Assembly (NCBI GenBank): GCA_964638815.1
Contig: CAZXBB010000315.1
Span: 1-14,826, forward strand
Length of the DNA: 14,826 nucleotides
Direction of reading: 5' to 3'
Source of the DNA: CAZXBB01 sp964638815
Lineage (GTDB): Bacteria; Planctomycetota; Phycisphaerae; Phycisphaerales; SM1A02
Shown here: positions 1 to 6,546 of the stretch, piece after piece
Layout of the letters: each line of letters opens with the position of its first letter
Position numbering within the stretch: the first letter of the stretch is position 1
The notes under the pieces: model-generated
Told to the model about the DNA's origin: nothing
Database searches by the model: none
What the model saw: the letters and a program-made list of their open reading frames with translations, nothing else
Position numbers and translations under genes: made by a program

Positions 1-29
1 CGGTCCTTGGCTCGGCAAGGGCCGGGTGG
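1..29. repeat. Right half of a palindromic repeat element, cut by the window edge
   Basis: This segment is identical to 282-310, which is the right part of the complete hairpin at 222-310. It includes TTGGCTCGGCAAGGGCC. The matching left half would lie outside the window. The tandem array begins immediately after it. The layout suggests that two copies of one palindromic element bracket the array. No coding role is visible. Confidence 0.75.
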
Positions 30-32
30 GCC

Positions 33-217
33 ACGAAGTTCTGAAACCGTCGTTGCATGGGCGGGCGACGAAGTTCTGAAACCGTCGTTGCATGGGTGGG
101 CCACGAAGTTCTGAAACCGTCGTTGCATGGGTAGCCGGGCGGGCCACGAAGTTCTGAAGCCGTCGTTGCATGGGTAGCCGGGTGGGCCACGAAGTTCTGA
201 AGTCGTCGTTGCATGGG
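33..217. repeat. Tandem array of five copies of a 29-bp repeat
   Basis: Five copies start at 33, 68, 103, 146 and 189. Each begins ACGAAGTTCTGAA and ends GTCGTTGCATGGG. The period is 35 bp for the first two steps and 43 bp for the last two. The 8 extra bases in the longer spacers read TAGCCGGG or a near variant. Copies 1-3 agree in the 29-bp unit; copies 4 and 5 differ at one or two positions (GAAGCCG, GAAGTCG), so the array decays towards the right. Spacers are short, G-rich and alike, which separates it from CRISPR. No open reading frame with credible coding character crosses it. Function is unknown; intergenic repeat expansion is the simplest reading. Confidence 0.85.
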
Positions 218-221
218 TAGC

Positions 222-310
222 CCACCCGGCCCTGTCAGAGCACAGGACCGGGGCACACCGGAACCGCAATCCTGTGTGCCCCGGTCCTTGGCTCGGCAAG
301 GGCCGGGTGG
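222..310. repeat. Long imperfect inverted repeat (hairpin element)
   Basis: The outer arms 222-233 (CCACCCGGCCCT) and 299-310 (AGGGCCGGGTGG) are perfect reverse complements. The inner arms 244-258 and 274-288 (AGGACCGGGGCACAC against its complement) pair over 15 bp around a 15-nt loop at 259-273. Between them GAGC (238-241) can pair with GCTC (291-294). Together these give an 89-nt structure with two small internal loops. A partial copy of the left arm recurs at 350-370. There is no T-run, so an intrinsic terminator is not supported. It resembles a REP-like or other small palindromic intergenic element, but no family was identified. Confidence 0.8.
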
Positions 311-349
311 CGTCGAGAGTCTCCACCACCGTCGAGTCGGCCGACGCCG

Positions 350-370
350 CCCGGCCCTGTAACAGCACAG
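350..370. repeat. Partial copy of the hairpin left arm
   Basis: Positions 350-370 read CCCGGCCCTGT followed by AACAGCACAG. They match 225-245 at 19 of 21 positions, differing only in the bases just after CCCTGT. It is therefore a second, truncated left arm without its right arm, placed just upstream of the predicted promoter. Positions 311-349 between this and the full hairpin show nothing recognisable. Confidence 0.65.
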
Positions 371-374
371 TCAG

Positions 375-402
375 TTGCGACTCAGTCTCAATTGTGTACG
401 AT
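375..402 (+). promoter_or_regulatory. Predicted sigma70-type promoter for the DUF6607-like gene
   Basis: A -35-like TTGCGA at 375-380 is separated by 16 bp from a -10-like TACGAT at 397-402. This lies in a locally AT-richer stretch of otherwise very GC-rich DNA. Transcription would start near 409, giving a leader of about 26 nt that contains the GGGAGAG ribosome binding site of the gene starting at 435. Motif matching alone supports it. Confidence 0.5.
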
Positions 403-434
403 CCGCCCTTCCTCCAGCCGCAGGGAGAGCCACC

Positions 435-1406
435 ATGCCCTCGCCAGCCCTCGTCACCGCCGCCATCGCCGCCGCCGCCATTGCCGCCGCCGCTACCGGT
501 CTGCCCCATCCGGCCGCTGTTTGCGAAGCGGCCCCCACCCCCGAAGCCGCCCCCGCCCGGACGCCCCCCGCCGCCGACCGCGCCGCGATCCTCGCCATGG
601 CCGGCGCGTTCGACGTCTCCTTCCGATTCGAGGAGACCGTGGCGATCGCGCCCGATTACACGGTCCGGCCGCCCTACACGACGGACGCGACCGAGCTGGT
701 CCTTGTCGTCGCCGACGAAGGGGACTTCATCAGCCTCCAGCACGTGCTCGTTGTCGCGACGGACGATTCCGAACCGCAGATCGTCAAGCACTGGCGTCAG
801 GACTGGCGCTATCAGGACACGGATGTGCTGGCGTTCCGGGGCCATGCGACATGGCAACGCGAGCGGCGCGCGGCCGACGAGGTCCGTGGCACCTGGACCC
901 AGGCGGTGTTCCAGACGACGGACGCGCCGCGGTACGAATCCGTCGGTCGCTGGACTCACGTCGCGAGCCAGTCGAGCTGGACGAGCGAGCTGACGTGGCG
1001 CCCACTGCCGCGTCGCGAGCGTCGCCGCGACGACTACGACGTGGTCGTCTGCCGGAACCGCCACACGATCACGCCGGCGGGCTGGGTGCACGAGCAGCAC
1101 AACCAGAAGCTCGACCTGACCGACGACGGCGCCGTCCGGCGCATCCTGGCGCACGAGGTCGGGATCAACACCTACGAGCGCGTCGATTCGCAGGCCGTGG
1201 CCGCCGCGGCGTCGTACTGGACCGAGCACGCCGCCGCCTGGGCCGACGTGCGCTCGGCATGGTCCCCGCTTCTCGAGCGCGAGCGATTGTCCGTCCGGCG
1301 GGAGGTGGACGGGCTGCGGCTCGATTCCGTGATCCGGGCCGCCGTCGCGGACGCCTCGACCCGCGACGCGCTGCCGCGGCGACTCGCGGCCTTCATCTCG
1401 GATTAG
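435..1406 (+). CDS. Secreted DUF6607-like protein of unknown function
   Basis: The product is 323 aa. The ATG at 435 is preferred over an upstream in-frame start at 375 because GGGAGAG sits about 7 nt before it and it opens a signal peptide: a short N-terminus, then an Ala/Ile-rich hydrophobic stretch (about residues 5-20). A Pro/Ala-rich linker follows (about 24-47). The mature part is rich in Trp and Tyr. It contains a conserved-looking HWRQDWRYQDTDVL block at residues 119-132, GRWTHVASQSSWTSELTWRPLPRRE at about 171-195 (shown here only by its ends as a landmark), GWVHEQHNQK near 216-225, and AHEVGINTYERVD near 239-251. These blocks resemble the DUF6607 family as I remember it; the match was not searched. 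No catalytic function is known to me for the family. The HE in AHEVG is not a full HExxH zinc motif. It has its own promoter and stands 70 bp before the next gene, so a functional link to the metallopeptidase/ligase pair is unproven. Confidence 0.8.
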   Translation: MPSPALVTAAIAAAAIAAAATGLPHPAAVCEAAPTPEAAPARTPPAADRAAILAMAGAFDVSFRFEETVAIAPDYTVRPPYTTDATELVLVVADEGDFISLQHVLVVATDDSEPQIVKHWRQDWRYQDTDVLAFRGHATWQRERRAADEVRGTWTQAVFQTTDAPRYESVGRWTHVASQSSWTSELTWRPLPRRERRRDDYDVVVCRNRHTITPAGWVHEQHNQKLDLTDDGAVRRILAHEVGINTYERVDSQAVAAAASYWTEHAAAWADVRSAWSPLLERERLSVRREVDGLRLDSVIRAAVADASTRDALPRRLAAFISD

Positions 1407-1464
1407 TCAGGGCTCCGCGCGGGCGCCCGCCCGAACCCGCGCCGAGGCGACGCCGCGAGTCCGT

Positions 1465-1470
1465 TACCAT
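1465..1470 (+). promoter_or_regulatory. -10-like box TACCAT directly before the metallopeptidase gene
   Basis: TACCAT ends 6 nt before the GTG start at 1477. A transcript from this box would begin at or next to the start codon, and no Shine-Dalgarno sequence is visible upstream of 1477. The surrounding TTACCATGCCGGCG resembles GTACAATGCGCGGC at 3670 and TTAGGATGCCGCGT at 5447, which lie in the other two intergenic regions. No -35 consensus was recognised. The 70-bp gap also contains a perfect 12-bp palindrome, GCGGGCGCCCGC, at 1419-1430. Confidence 0.35.
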
Positions 1471-1476
1471 GCCGGC

Positions 1477-2523
1477 GTGACGAGCCGCGCCGCCAGGACG
1501 CGTCGCGCCCCAGCGTGGGTGCGGCTGAAGGACGAGGATCTGCTCGACCGTCGCATCCGGGACCTCGGGCTGCGTCTCGACGGCACGCCGCTCGAGCGTC
1601 GCGTGCGGAAGCTGCACCAGGAGATGGACGCGCGGGGGCTTCGCTTCCGCCCCCACTGCTGGCTCTCGAACGAGTGGTTCACGCCGGACGGCGTGCCGGG
1701 GATCGCCATCCCGTTCTTTCTCGCGCACCCGCGGCTCATGCGGCTCGAGCGGTCGATCATGAAGGACGTCGAGGGCGAACGCGCGGCCGAGTGCATGATG
1801 ATCCTCCGGCACGAGGCGGGTCACGCGATCGACCACGCGTACCGGCTGAGTCGCCGGCCCCGCTGGCGCCGGCACTTCGGGAATCCCGGCGTCCCCTACC
1901 CCGACGCCTACACACCGAGCCCGTACAGCCGCCGGTACGTCCTGCACATCGACAACAACTACGCGCAGGCGCACCCCGAGGAGGACTTCGCCGAGACGTT
2001 CGCGGTGTGGCTCACGCCCGGCTCCCGCTGGCGCACGCGTTACCGCGGATGGCCTGCGCTGCGCAAGCTGGAATACGTGGACGAGCTGATGCGGGAGATC
2101 GGCGACCGCCCGCCCCGCGTGCGGAGCCGCGAGCGTGTCGATCCCGTGCGCGATCTGCACGTCACGCTGCGCGAACACTACGACGAGCGGCGGGCGCGGT
2201 ACGAGGTGGAGCTGCCCGATTTCTACGACCGCGACCTGCGGCGGCTGTTCCCGGAGCCGGCCGGCGCGACCGACGGCACGGCGGCCGAGCCGGCGTCGCG
2301 TTTTCTCCGCCGCGTGCGGCGGCGGGTCCGCCGCATCGTCGGACGCTGGACGGGGGCGTACCAGTACAACGTCGACCGCATCCTTCAGGAGGTGATCGAT
2401 CGGTCCGATGAGCTCGATCTGCGACGCTGGCGGGACGAGGACGAAGCGACCCTCGACGTCGTGGCCCTTCTCACCGTGCTCGTCATGAACAGCCTCCACG
2501 ATCGAGGGTACTTCCTCCTGTGA
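1477..2523 (+). CDS. Putative HExxH zinc metallopeptidase
   Basis: The product is 348 aa with no signal peptide, so probably cytoplasmic. The zinc motif HEAGH is at residues 112-116, preceded by a hydrophobic helix (AECMMILR). About 57 residues later, HPEEDFAETFAVW (166-178) supplies acidic residues. Glu173 in the AETFA context is the likely third zinc ligand, as in gluzincin-type peptidases. The segment PDAYTPSPYSRRYVLHIDNNYAQ (described by its ends, about 142-164) resembles the substrate-cleft region of bacterial proteins annotated 'putative zinc-binding metallopeptidase'. The C-terminal part (about 275-348) is Arg-rich and then helical. The GTG at 1477 is the most upstream usable start and has no clear ribosome binding site. 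The stop overlaps the GTG of the ATP-grasp gene by 4 bp, so the two are probably translated together. Substrate is unknown. It could instead be a non-proteolytic zinc protein, but all zinc-site residues are present. Confidence 0.82.
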   Translation: MTSRAARTRRAPAWVRLKDEDLLDRRIRDLGLRLDGTPLERRVRKLHQEMDARGLRFRPHCWLSNEWFTPDGVPGIAIPFFLAHPRLMRLERSIMKDVEGERAAECMMILRHEAGHAIDHAYRLSRRPRWRRHFGNPGVPYPDAYTPSPYSRRYVLHIDNNYAQAHPEEDFAETFAVWLTPGSRWRTRYRGWPALRKLEYVDELMREIGDRPPRVRSRERVDPVRDLHVTLREHYDERRARYEVELPDFYDRDLRRLFPEPAGATDGTAAEPASRFLRRVRRRVRRIVGRWTGAYQYNVDRILQEVIDRSDELDLRRWRDEDEATLDVVALLTVLVMNSLHDRGYFLL

Positions 2524-3539
2524 GCAAGCGCATCCTGGTCCTGGTATCCGGGTCGGCGATTCCGCCGGAGTCGATCGACGGGCTCTCGGACGCCGAGATC
2601 GCGCCGTTCAAGACGGAGTTCGACGTGGTGTCGGGGCTCACCGAGCTGGGCCATCGCGTCCGCGTCATGGGCGCGGACGACGACCTGGCCGCCGTGCGTC
2701 GGGCCGTCCTCGACTTCGCGCCGCACGTCGTGTTCAACCTGCTGGAGGACTTCGGCGGGCGCGGCGAGGGCGTGGCCTACCTGCTCGGCTCCCTCGAGCT
2801 GATCCGCCAGTCGTACACCGGCTGCAACCCGATGGGGCTCATGCTCTCGTTCGACAAGGCGCTCCAGCGCAAGGTGCTCCGCTACCACCGGATCCCGTCT
2901 CCCGACTTCGTGATCTTCCGCCGCGGCAGCGTGGTCCGGCGGCCGCGACGCCTCGGCTTCCCGCTGATCGTCAAGGCTCTGAGTCTCCACGGCTCGGTCG
3001 GCATCGCCCAGGCGTCGATCGTCCACGACGACGAGAAGCTCGAGGAGCGCGTGCGATTCATGTACGAGCACGCGGAGGACGACGTGATCGCCGAGGAGTT
3101 CGTGCCCGGGCGCGAGCTGTACGTCGGCATCATCGGCAACCAGCGGCTGGAGGCGTTCCCCGTCTGGGAGCTGACCATCACCAACCGGTCCGAGGGCGCG
3201 CCGCTCATCGCCACCGAGAAGGTGAAGTGGGACCTCCGCTACCAGGAGCGCAGCGGCGTGATCAGCGGGCCGGCGCGGGAGCTGCCCGAGGGATGCGAGC
3301 AGCGCATCGTGCACATGTGCAAACGGGCGTATCGCGTCCTCGAGCAGACGGGGTACGCCCGGATGGACCTTCGCCTGCGCCCGGACGGTCGCGTCTTCCT
3401 CATCGAGTCGAACCCCAACCCCCAGCTCTCCTTCGGGGAGGACTTCGCCGAGTCGGCCGAGGCGGGCGGCCTGACCTACCCGAAGCTCATCGGGCGGATC
3501 GTGAGCCTTGGCATCCGGCACCGCACGACCCGGGCGTGA
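2520..3539 (+). CDS. D-Ala-D-Ala-ligase-like ATP-grasp enzyme
   Basis: The product is 339 aa of the COG1181-like ATP-grasp type. It would use ATP to form an acyl-phosphate and join a carboxylate to an amine or similar nucleophile. Visible elements in order: an N-terminal Rossmann-like half (ILVLVSGSA near 5-13, VVFNLLEDFGGRGEG near 70-84), SFDKALQRKVL at 110-120, VKALSLHGSVGI at 151-162 with a nucleotide-binding Lys152, AEEFVPGRELYVGIIGN at 191-207, and the C-terminal metal site MDLRL...IESNPNPQLS with Asp283, Glu296 and Asn298. It lacks obvious peptidoglycan-gene neighbours. Together with its coupling to a metallopeptidase, this argues against housekeeping Ddl and for a specialised ligase acting on a small peptide or amino acid. 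The GTG at 2520 forms a GTGA overlap with the preceding stop. A 13-bp repeat array begins right at its stop codon. Confidence 0.85.
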   Translation: MSKRILVLVSGSAIPPESIDGLSDAEIAPFKTEFDVVSGLTELGHRVRVMGADDDLAAVRRAVLDFAPHVVFNLLEDFGGRGEGVAYLLGSLELIRQSYTGCNPMGLMLSFDKALQRKVLRYHRIPSPDFVIFRRGSVVRRPRRLGFPLIVKALSLHGSVGIAQASIVHDDEKLEERVRFMYEHAEDDVIAEEFVPGRELYVGIIGNQRLEAFPVWELTITNRSEGAPLIATEKVKWDLRYQERSGVISGPARELPEGCEQRIVHMCKRAYRVLEQTGYARMDLRLRPDGRVFLIESNPNPQLSFGEDFAESAEAGGLTYPKLIGRIVSLGIRHRTTRA

Positions 3540-3645
3540 CCGGAAGCGACGACCGGCAAGTGGCGACCGAAAGCAACGACCGGGAGTGACGACCGGGAGC
3601 GACGACCCGGAGCGACGACCGGGAGCGACGACCGGGAGCGACGAC
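3538..3645. repeat. 13-bp tandem repeat array upstream of the SulP gene
   Basis: The unit GACCGGGAGCGAC recurs with starts at 3538, 3551, 3565, 3578, 3591, 3604, 3617, 3630 and 3643 (last copy partial). All steps are 13 bp except one of 14. The copies nearest the ligase stop codon (GACCGGAAGC, GACCGGCAAG) are the most diverged, and those nearest the SulP gene are almost identical. The first copy overlaps the TGA of the ATP-grasp gene. A period not divisible by three argues against a coding repeat, although the SulP frame happens to stay open through it. Its core CGGGAGC reappears inverted downstream of the SulP gene at 5513-5567. Confidence 0.85.
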
Positions 3646-3670
3646 GGAATGTCGCCGCGTCCGGCCGAAG

Positions 3671-3676
3671 TACAAT
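3671..3676 (+). promoter_or_regulatory. -10 box TACAAT for the SulP gene
   Basis: TACAAT is one base from the TATAAT consensus and is the only AT-rich hexamer in this 163-bp gap. A start near 3683 would leave a 20-nt leader carrying GAGGGG at 3689-3694, placed 8 nt before the ATG at 3703. No clear -35 is seen at the expected distance (about 3648-3653, AATGTC). The box falls inside the upstream in-frame extension of the SulP frame, which helps exclude the earlier starts at 3508 and 3649. Confidence 0.5.
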
Positions 3677-3702
3677 GCGCGGCTCAACGAGGGGCGCACC
3701 GC

Positions 3703-5439
3703 ATGTCGAGGATTTCCCCCAAGCTCGTCACCTGTCTCCGCGAAGGCTATGACCTGCGCAAGCTGGGACGCGACGTCATGTCCGGCGTCACCGTCAGCAT
3801 CATCGCGCTGCCGCTGGCGATGGCGTTCGGGATCGCGTCCATCCCGGATCCCGTCGCCGCGGAGCTCCAGGCGATCAACCCGGCGCTCACCGCCCCCGCG
3901 CTCGGGATCTACACGGCGATCGTCGCCGGGTTCCTGATCTCGGCGCTCGGCGGGAGCCGCGTGCAGATCGGCGGCCCGACCGGCGCCTTCATCGTGATCG
4001 TCTACCGGATCGCGGCCGAGCACGGCTACGCGGGTCTCGCGACGGCGACCGCGATGGCCGGCGTCATCCTCGCGATCATGGGGTTCGCCGGCTTCGGACG
4101 GCTCATCAAGTACATCCCCTACCCGGTCACCACGGGCTTCACCACGGGAATCGCGGTGGTCATCGCCGCCACCCAGCTCAAGGATCTGTTCGGGCTGCGT
4201 CCGACGGACGCGTCGGGCAACCCCCTGCCCCTCCCGCCGGACTTCGTGCCCAAGCTCCCGGTGCTCGCGGGCGCGTGGGAGACCTGGGCGCCGGCGACGG
4301 TGGCGGTCGGCGTCGGCTCGCTGGTCGCGCTCGTCGTGCTGAGGCGGTTCCTGCCGCGCGTGCCCGGGGCCATCGTCGTCGTGATCGTCGCCGCCGGCGC
4401 CGTCGCGATGTTCGGCATCACGACCGACACGATCGGGACGCGGTTCGGCGGCATCCCCCGGTCCTTCCCGGCGCCGCATCTGCCTGCGTTCCACCCGGAC
4501 CTGATCCGCGCGCTCATCCCGGAGGCGACGACGATCGCGATCCTTGGCGCGATCGAGTCGCTGCTCAGCGCCGTCGTGGCCGACGGCATGACCGGCCGGC
4601 GTCACCGCGCCGACACCGAACTCGTCGCCCAGGGCGTCGCCAACGTCGCGTCGGCGTGCTGCTGGGGTCTGCCGGCGACCGGCGCGATCGCGCGCACCGT
4701 CGCGAACATCCGCGCGGGCGCCGTCTCCCCCGTGTCGGGAATCGTCCACGCGGTCACGCTGCTGCTCTTCCTCCTCGTCGCCGCGCCGCTCGCCGCAGCC
4801 ATCCCGCTCGCCTCGCTCGCCGCGGTGCTGCTCGTGGTGGCGTGGAACATGAGCGAGATCGATCACTTCCGCTGGATCCTGCGCTCGCCGCGGAGCGACA
4901 TCATCGTCCTGCTGACGACGTTCAGCCTCACGGTGCTCACCGACCTCACCGTGGCCGTCATGGTCGGCATGGTGCTCGCGTCGTTCCTCTTCATGAAGCG
5001 CATGGCCGACATCTCCGGCGTCAGCTCGCTCGGCCCCGCCGAGAACGGCGAGGACCGGCCGCCCGACCTTCCCGCGCTGCCGCCGGGGGTCGAGGCGTTC
5101 GAGGTGTACGGCTCGCTGTTCTTCGGGAGCGCCGATCGCGTGCGCGACACGCTCGCCGGGCTCGAGCGGCCGCCGGCGGTGTTCATCCTGCGTCTGCGTC
5201 ACGTTCTCTGCATCGACGCGACCGGGCTGCACGCCCTCATGGAGCTGCACGAGAAGTGCCGCCGGTCGGGGACGACGCTGGTGCTGTCCGGGGTCCACAC
5301 GCAGCCGCTCTTCGCCATGACGAAGTCCGGGCTCGACAAGGTCATCGGCATCGAGAACATGTGCGGCTCGATCGAGCACGCCCTCGTGCGCGCGAACACG
5401 CTCACGAACGCGGCCGTCAAGGGTTCGCCCGCATCGTGA
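3703..5439 (+). CDS. SulP-family anion transporter with STAS domain
   Basis: The product is 578 aa, a usual length for bacterial SulP proteins such as DauA/YchM and BicA. It is an inner-membrane carrier of sulfate, bicarbonate or dicarboxylates. The membrane domain (about residues 20-430) starts with SGVTVSIIALPLAMAFGIAS, typical SulP TM1. It continues with GGSRVQIGGPTGAF, the Q-x-x-G-P-T-G family signature, then PYPVTTGFTTGIAV, and later GAIESLLSAVVADGMTGRRHR, another SulP hallmark. A STAS domain follows (about 460-570), with IDATGLHAL at about 504-512 in the position of the STAS D-x-(S/T)-G loop (Asp505, Thr507). The ATG at 3703 is chosen for its GAGGGG ribosome binding site; longer in-frame starts would translate the 13-bp repeats and precede the -10 box. 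The substrate cannot be told from sequence: there is no neighbouring carbonic anhydrase or sulfate-assimilation gene. It is flanked on both sides by 13-bp repeat arrays. Confidence 0.93.
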   Translation: MSRISPKLVTCLREGYDLRKLGRDVMSGVTVSIIALPLAMAFGIASIPDPVAAELQAINPALTAPALGIYTAIVAGFLISALGGSRVQIGGPTGAFIVIVYRIAAEHGYAGLATATAMAGVILAIMGFAGFGRLIKYIPYPVTTGFTTGIAVVIAATQLKDLFGLRPTDASGNPLPLPPDFVPKLPVLAGAWETWAPATVAVGVGSLVALVVLRRFLPRVPGAIVVVIVAAGAVAMFGITTDTIGTRFGGIPRSFPAPHLPAFHPDLIRALIPEATTIAILGAIESLLSAVVADGMTGRRHRADTELVAQGVANVASACCWGLPATGAIARTVANIRAGAVSPVSGIVHAVTLLLFLLVAAPLAAAIPLASLAAVLLVVAWNMSEIDHFRWILRSPRSDIIVLLTTFSLTVLTDLTVAVMVGMVLASFLFMKRMADISGVSSLGPAENGEDRPPDLPALPPGVEAFEVYGSLFFGSADRVRDTLAGLERPPAVFILRLRHVLCIDATGLHALMELHEKCRRSGTTLVLSGVHTQPLFAMTKSGLDKVIGIENMCGSIEHALVRANTLTNAAVKGSPAS

Positions 5440-5447
5440 ACGCGGGT

Positions 5448-5453
5448 TAGGAT
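5448..5453 (+). promoter_or_regulatory. -10-like box TAGGAT ahead of the ytfQ operon
   Basis: TAGGAT lies in TTAGGATGCCGCGT, which has the same layout as the boxes at 1465 and 3671 (TAnnAT followed by GC). If used, it would give a leader of about 110 nt before the ATG at 5569, and that leader would contain the 13-bp repeats at 5513-5567. No -35 consensus or operator was recognised, and no regulator gene lies nearby. Confidence 0.3.
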
Positions 5454-5512
5454 GCCGCGTGCCCGGCGAACGCCGCTGCCCGGCAACCGACGCGCCGGGT
5501 GGGCTCGCGCCC

Positions 5513-5567
5513 CGACCTGTGCTCCCGACCCGTGCTCCCGACCCGTCATCCGACCTGTGCTCCGACT
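5513..5567. repeat. Short 13-bp-period repeat before ytfQ
   Basis: CGACC or CGACT units start at 5513, 5526, 5539, 5551 and 5563, with steps of 13, 13, 12 and 12 bp. The unit is approximately CGACCCGTGCTCC. Read on the minus strand it becomes GGTCGGGAGCACG, which shares CGGGAGC and 8 of 13 positions with the unit of the array at 3538-3645. The array runs up to the ytfQ start codon, so no Shine-Dalgarno sequence is evident there. The rest of the 129-bp gap (5454-5512) shows only the direct repeat TGCCCGGC at 5460-5467 and 5478-5485. Confidence 0.7.
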
Positions 5568-5568
5568 C

Positions 5569-6537
5569 ATGCCCCGTCAAGCCCTTGTCGCCGTCCTGCT
5601 CGTCCTCTGCCTCCCGGCGTGCGGACGGGAAGCGGCGCGCAATGACGGCGCGGGCGATGCGCCGGATCGTCTCGTCGTCGGCTTCTCGCAGATCGGCGCC
5701 GAGAGCGCGTGGCGGTCGGCGGAGACGGAGTCGGTCCGGTCCGAGGCGGCGAAACGCGGCATCGAGCTGCGCTTCGCCGACGCGCAGCAGAAGCAGGAGA
5801 ACCAGATCAAGGCGCTGCGCGCGTTCGTCGCCCAGGGCGTGGACGCGATCGTGCTGGCCCCGGTGGTCGAGACCGGCTGGGAGCCGGTTCTGCGCGAGGT
5901 GAAGCAGGCGGGAATCCCGGTGATCCTCATCGATCGCGGCGTCAACGTCGCTGACGACACGCTGTTCACGACGCTCATCGCGTCGGACTTCGTCGAGGAG
6001 GGGCGCATGGCCGCGCGCTGGCTCGCCGGGCGCACCGGCGGTGACGCGGACATCGTCGAGCTCAAGGGAACAACCGGCTCCGCCCCCGCGATCGACCGGG
6101 AGCGGGGCTTCCGCGAGGTGATCGATGAACACCCGTCGATGCGGGTCATCAAGAGCCAGACCGGTGAGTTCACGCGATCGAAGGGCAAGGAGGTGATGGA
6201 GGCGTTCATCAAGGCCGAGGGCGACCGCATCGACGCCGTGTACGCCCACAACGACGACATGGCGCTCGGCGCGATCCAGGCCATCCGCGAGTCCGGACGC
6301 GCGCCGGGCGCCGACGTGCTCGTCGTCTCGATCGACGGCGTGCGGGCGGCCTTCGAGGCGATGGTCGCGGGCTCGCTCAACTGCACCGTCGAGTGCAATC
6401 CCCTCCTCGGGCCGGCGGCGTTCGACGCGGTCGCGTCCGCCCTCGCCGGCGCGACGCTGCCGAAGCACGTCGTCGTCACCGACCGGATCTTCGACCAGTC
6501 CACGGCCGCGGCGGAGTTGCCGAACCGGCAATACTGA
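5569..6537 (+). CDS. ytfQ: YtfQ-like furanose-binding ABC lipoprotein
   Basis: The product is 322 aa, a periplasmic-binding-protein type 1 (ribose/galactose class) solute receptor. It closely recalls E. coli YtfQ, the galactofuranose-binding protein, in long blocks: VGFSQIGAESAWR (37-49), QQKQENQIKALRAFVAQG (73-90), APVVETGWEPVL (97-108), TGEFTRSKGKEVMEAFIKAE (198-217) and YAHNDDMALGAIQAI (225-239). The start at 5569 gives a lipoprotein signal peptide with lipobox LPAC and Cys18; a longer in-frame start at 5452 would bury this behind 39 residues read through repeats. E. coli YtfQ is a free periplasmic protein, so lipid anchoring is a difference. It heads an operon with two glycosidases and the matching ATPase and permeases. 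Ligand is inferred to be D-galactofuranose, L-arabinofuranose or a related furanose. Confidence 0.92.
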   Translation: MPRQALVAVLLVLCLPACGREAARNDGAGDAPDRLVVGFSQIGAESAWRSAETESVRSEAAKRGIELRFADAQQKQENQIKALRAFVAQGVDAIVLAPVVETGWEPVLREVKQAGIPVILIDRGVNVADDTLFTTLIASDFVEEGRMAARWLAGRTGGDADIVELKGTTGSAPAIDRERGFREVIDEHPSMRVIKSQTGEFTRSKGKEVMEAFIKAEGDRIDAVYAHNDDMALGAIQAIRESGRAPGADVLVVSIDGVRAAFEAMVAGSLNCTVECNPLLGPAAFDAVASALAGATLPKHVVVTDRIFDQSTAAAELPNRQY

Positions 6538-6546
6538 GGAACGACC

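Noticed and set aside
33..217. CRISPR array
   Set aside because: Repeats of 29 bp fit, but the intervening segments are only 6-14 bp, similar to each other and G-rich, and no cas gene is nearby.
222..310. Rho-independent terminator
   Set aside because: The hairpin is strong but is not followed by a T-run and no gene is seen ending just before it in the window.
274..993. Plus-strand 239-codon frame over the start of the DUF6607-like gene
   Set aside because: It starts inside the hairpin, is Pro/Arg/Ser-rich and overlaps the better-supported gene in another frame.
3508..3702. Longer N-terminus for the SulP protein (starts at 3508 or 3649)
   Set aside because: It would translate the 13-bp repeats and the -10 box, while ATG 3703 has a good ribosome binding site and begins where SulP homology begins.
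5452..5568. 39-residue N-terminal extension of YtfQ
   Set aside because: It reads through repeats and would place the lipoprotein signal internally; the signal peptide fits a start at 5569.
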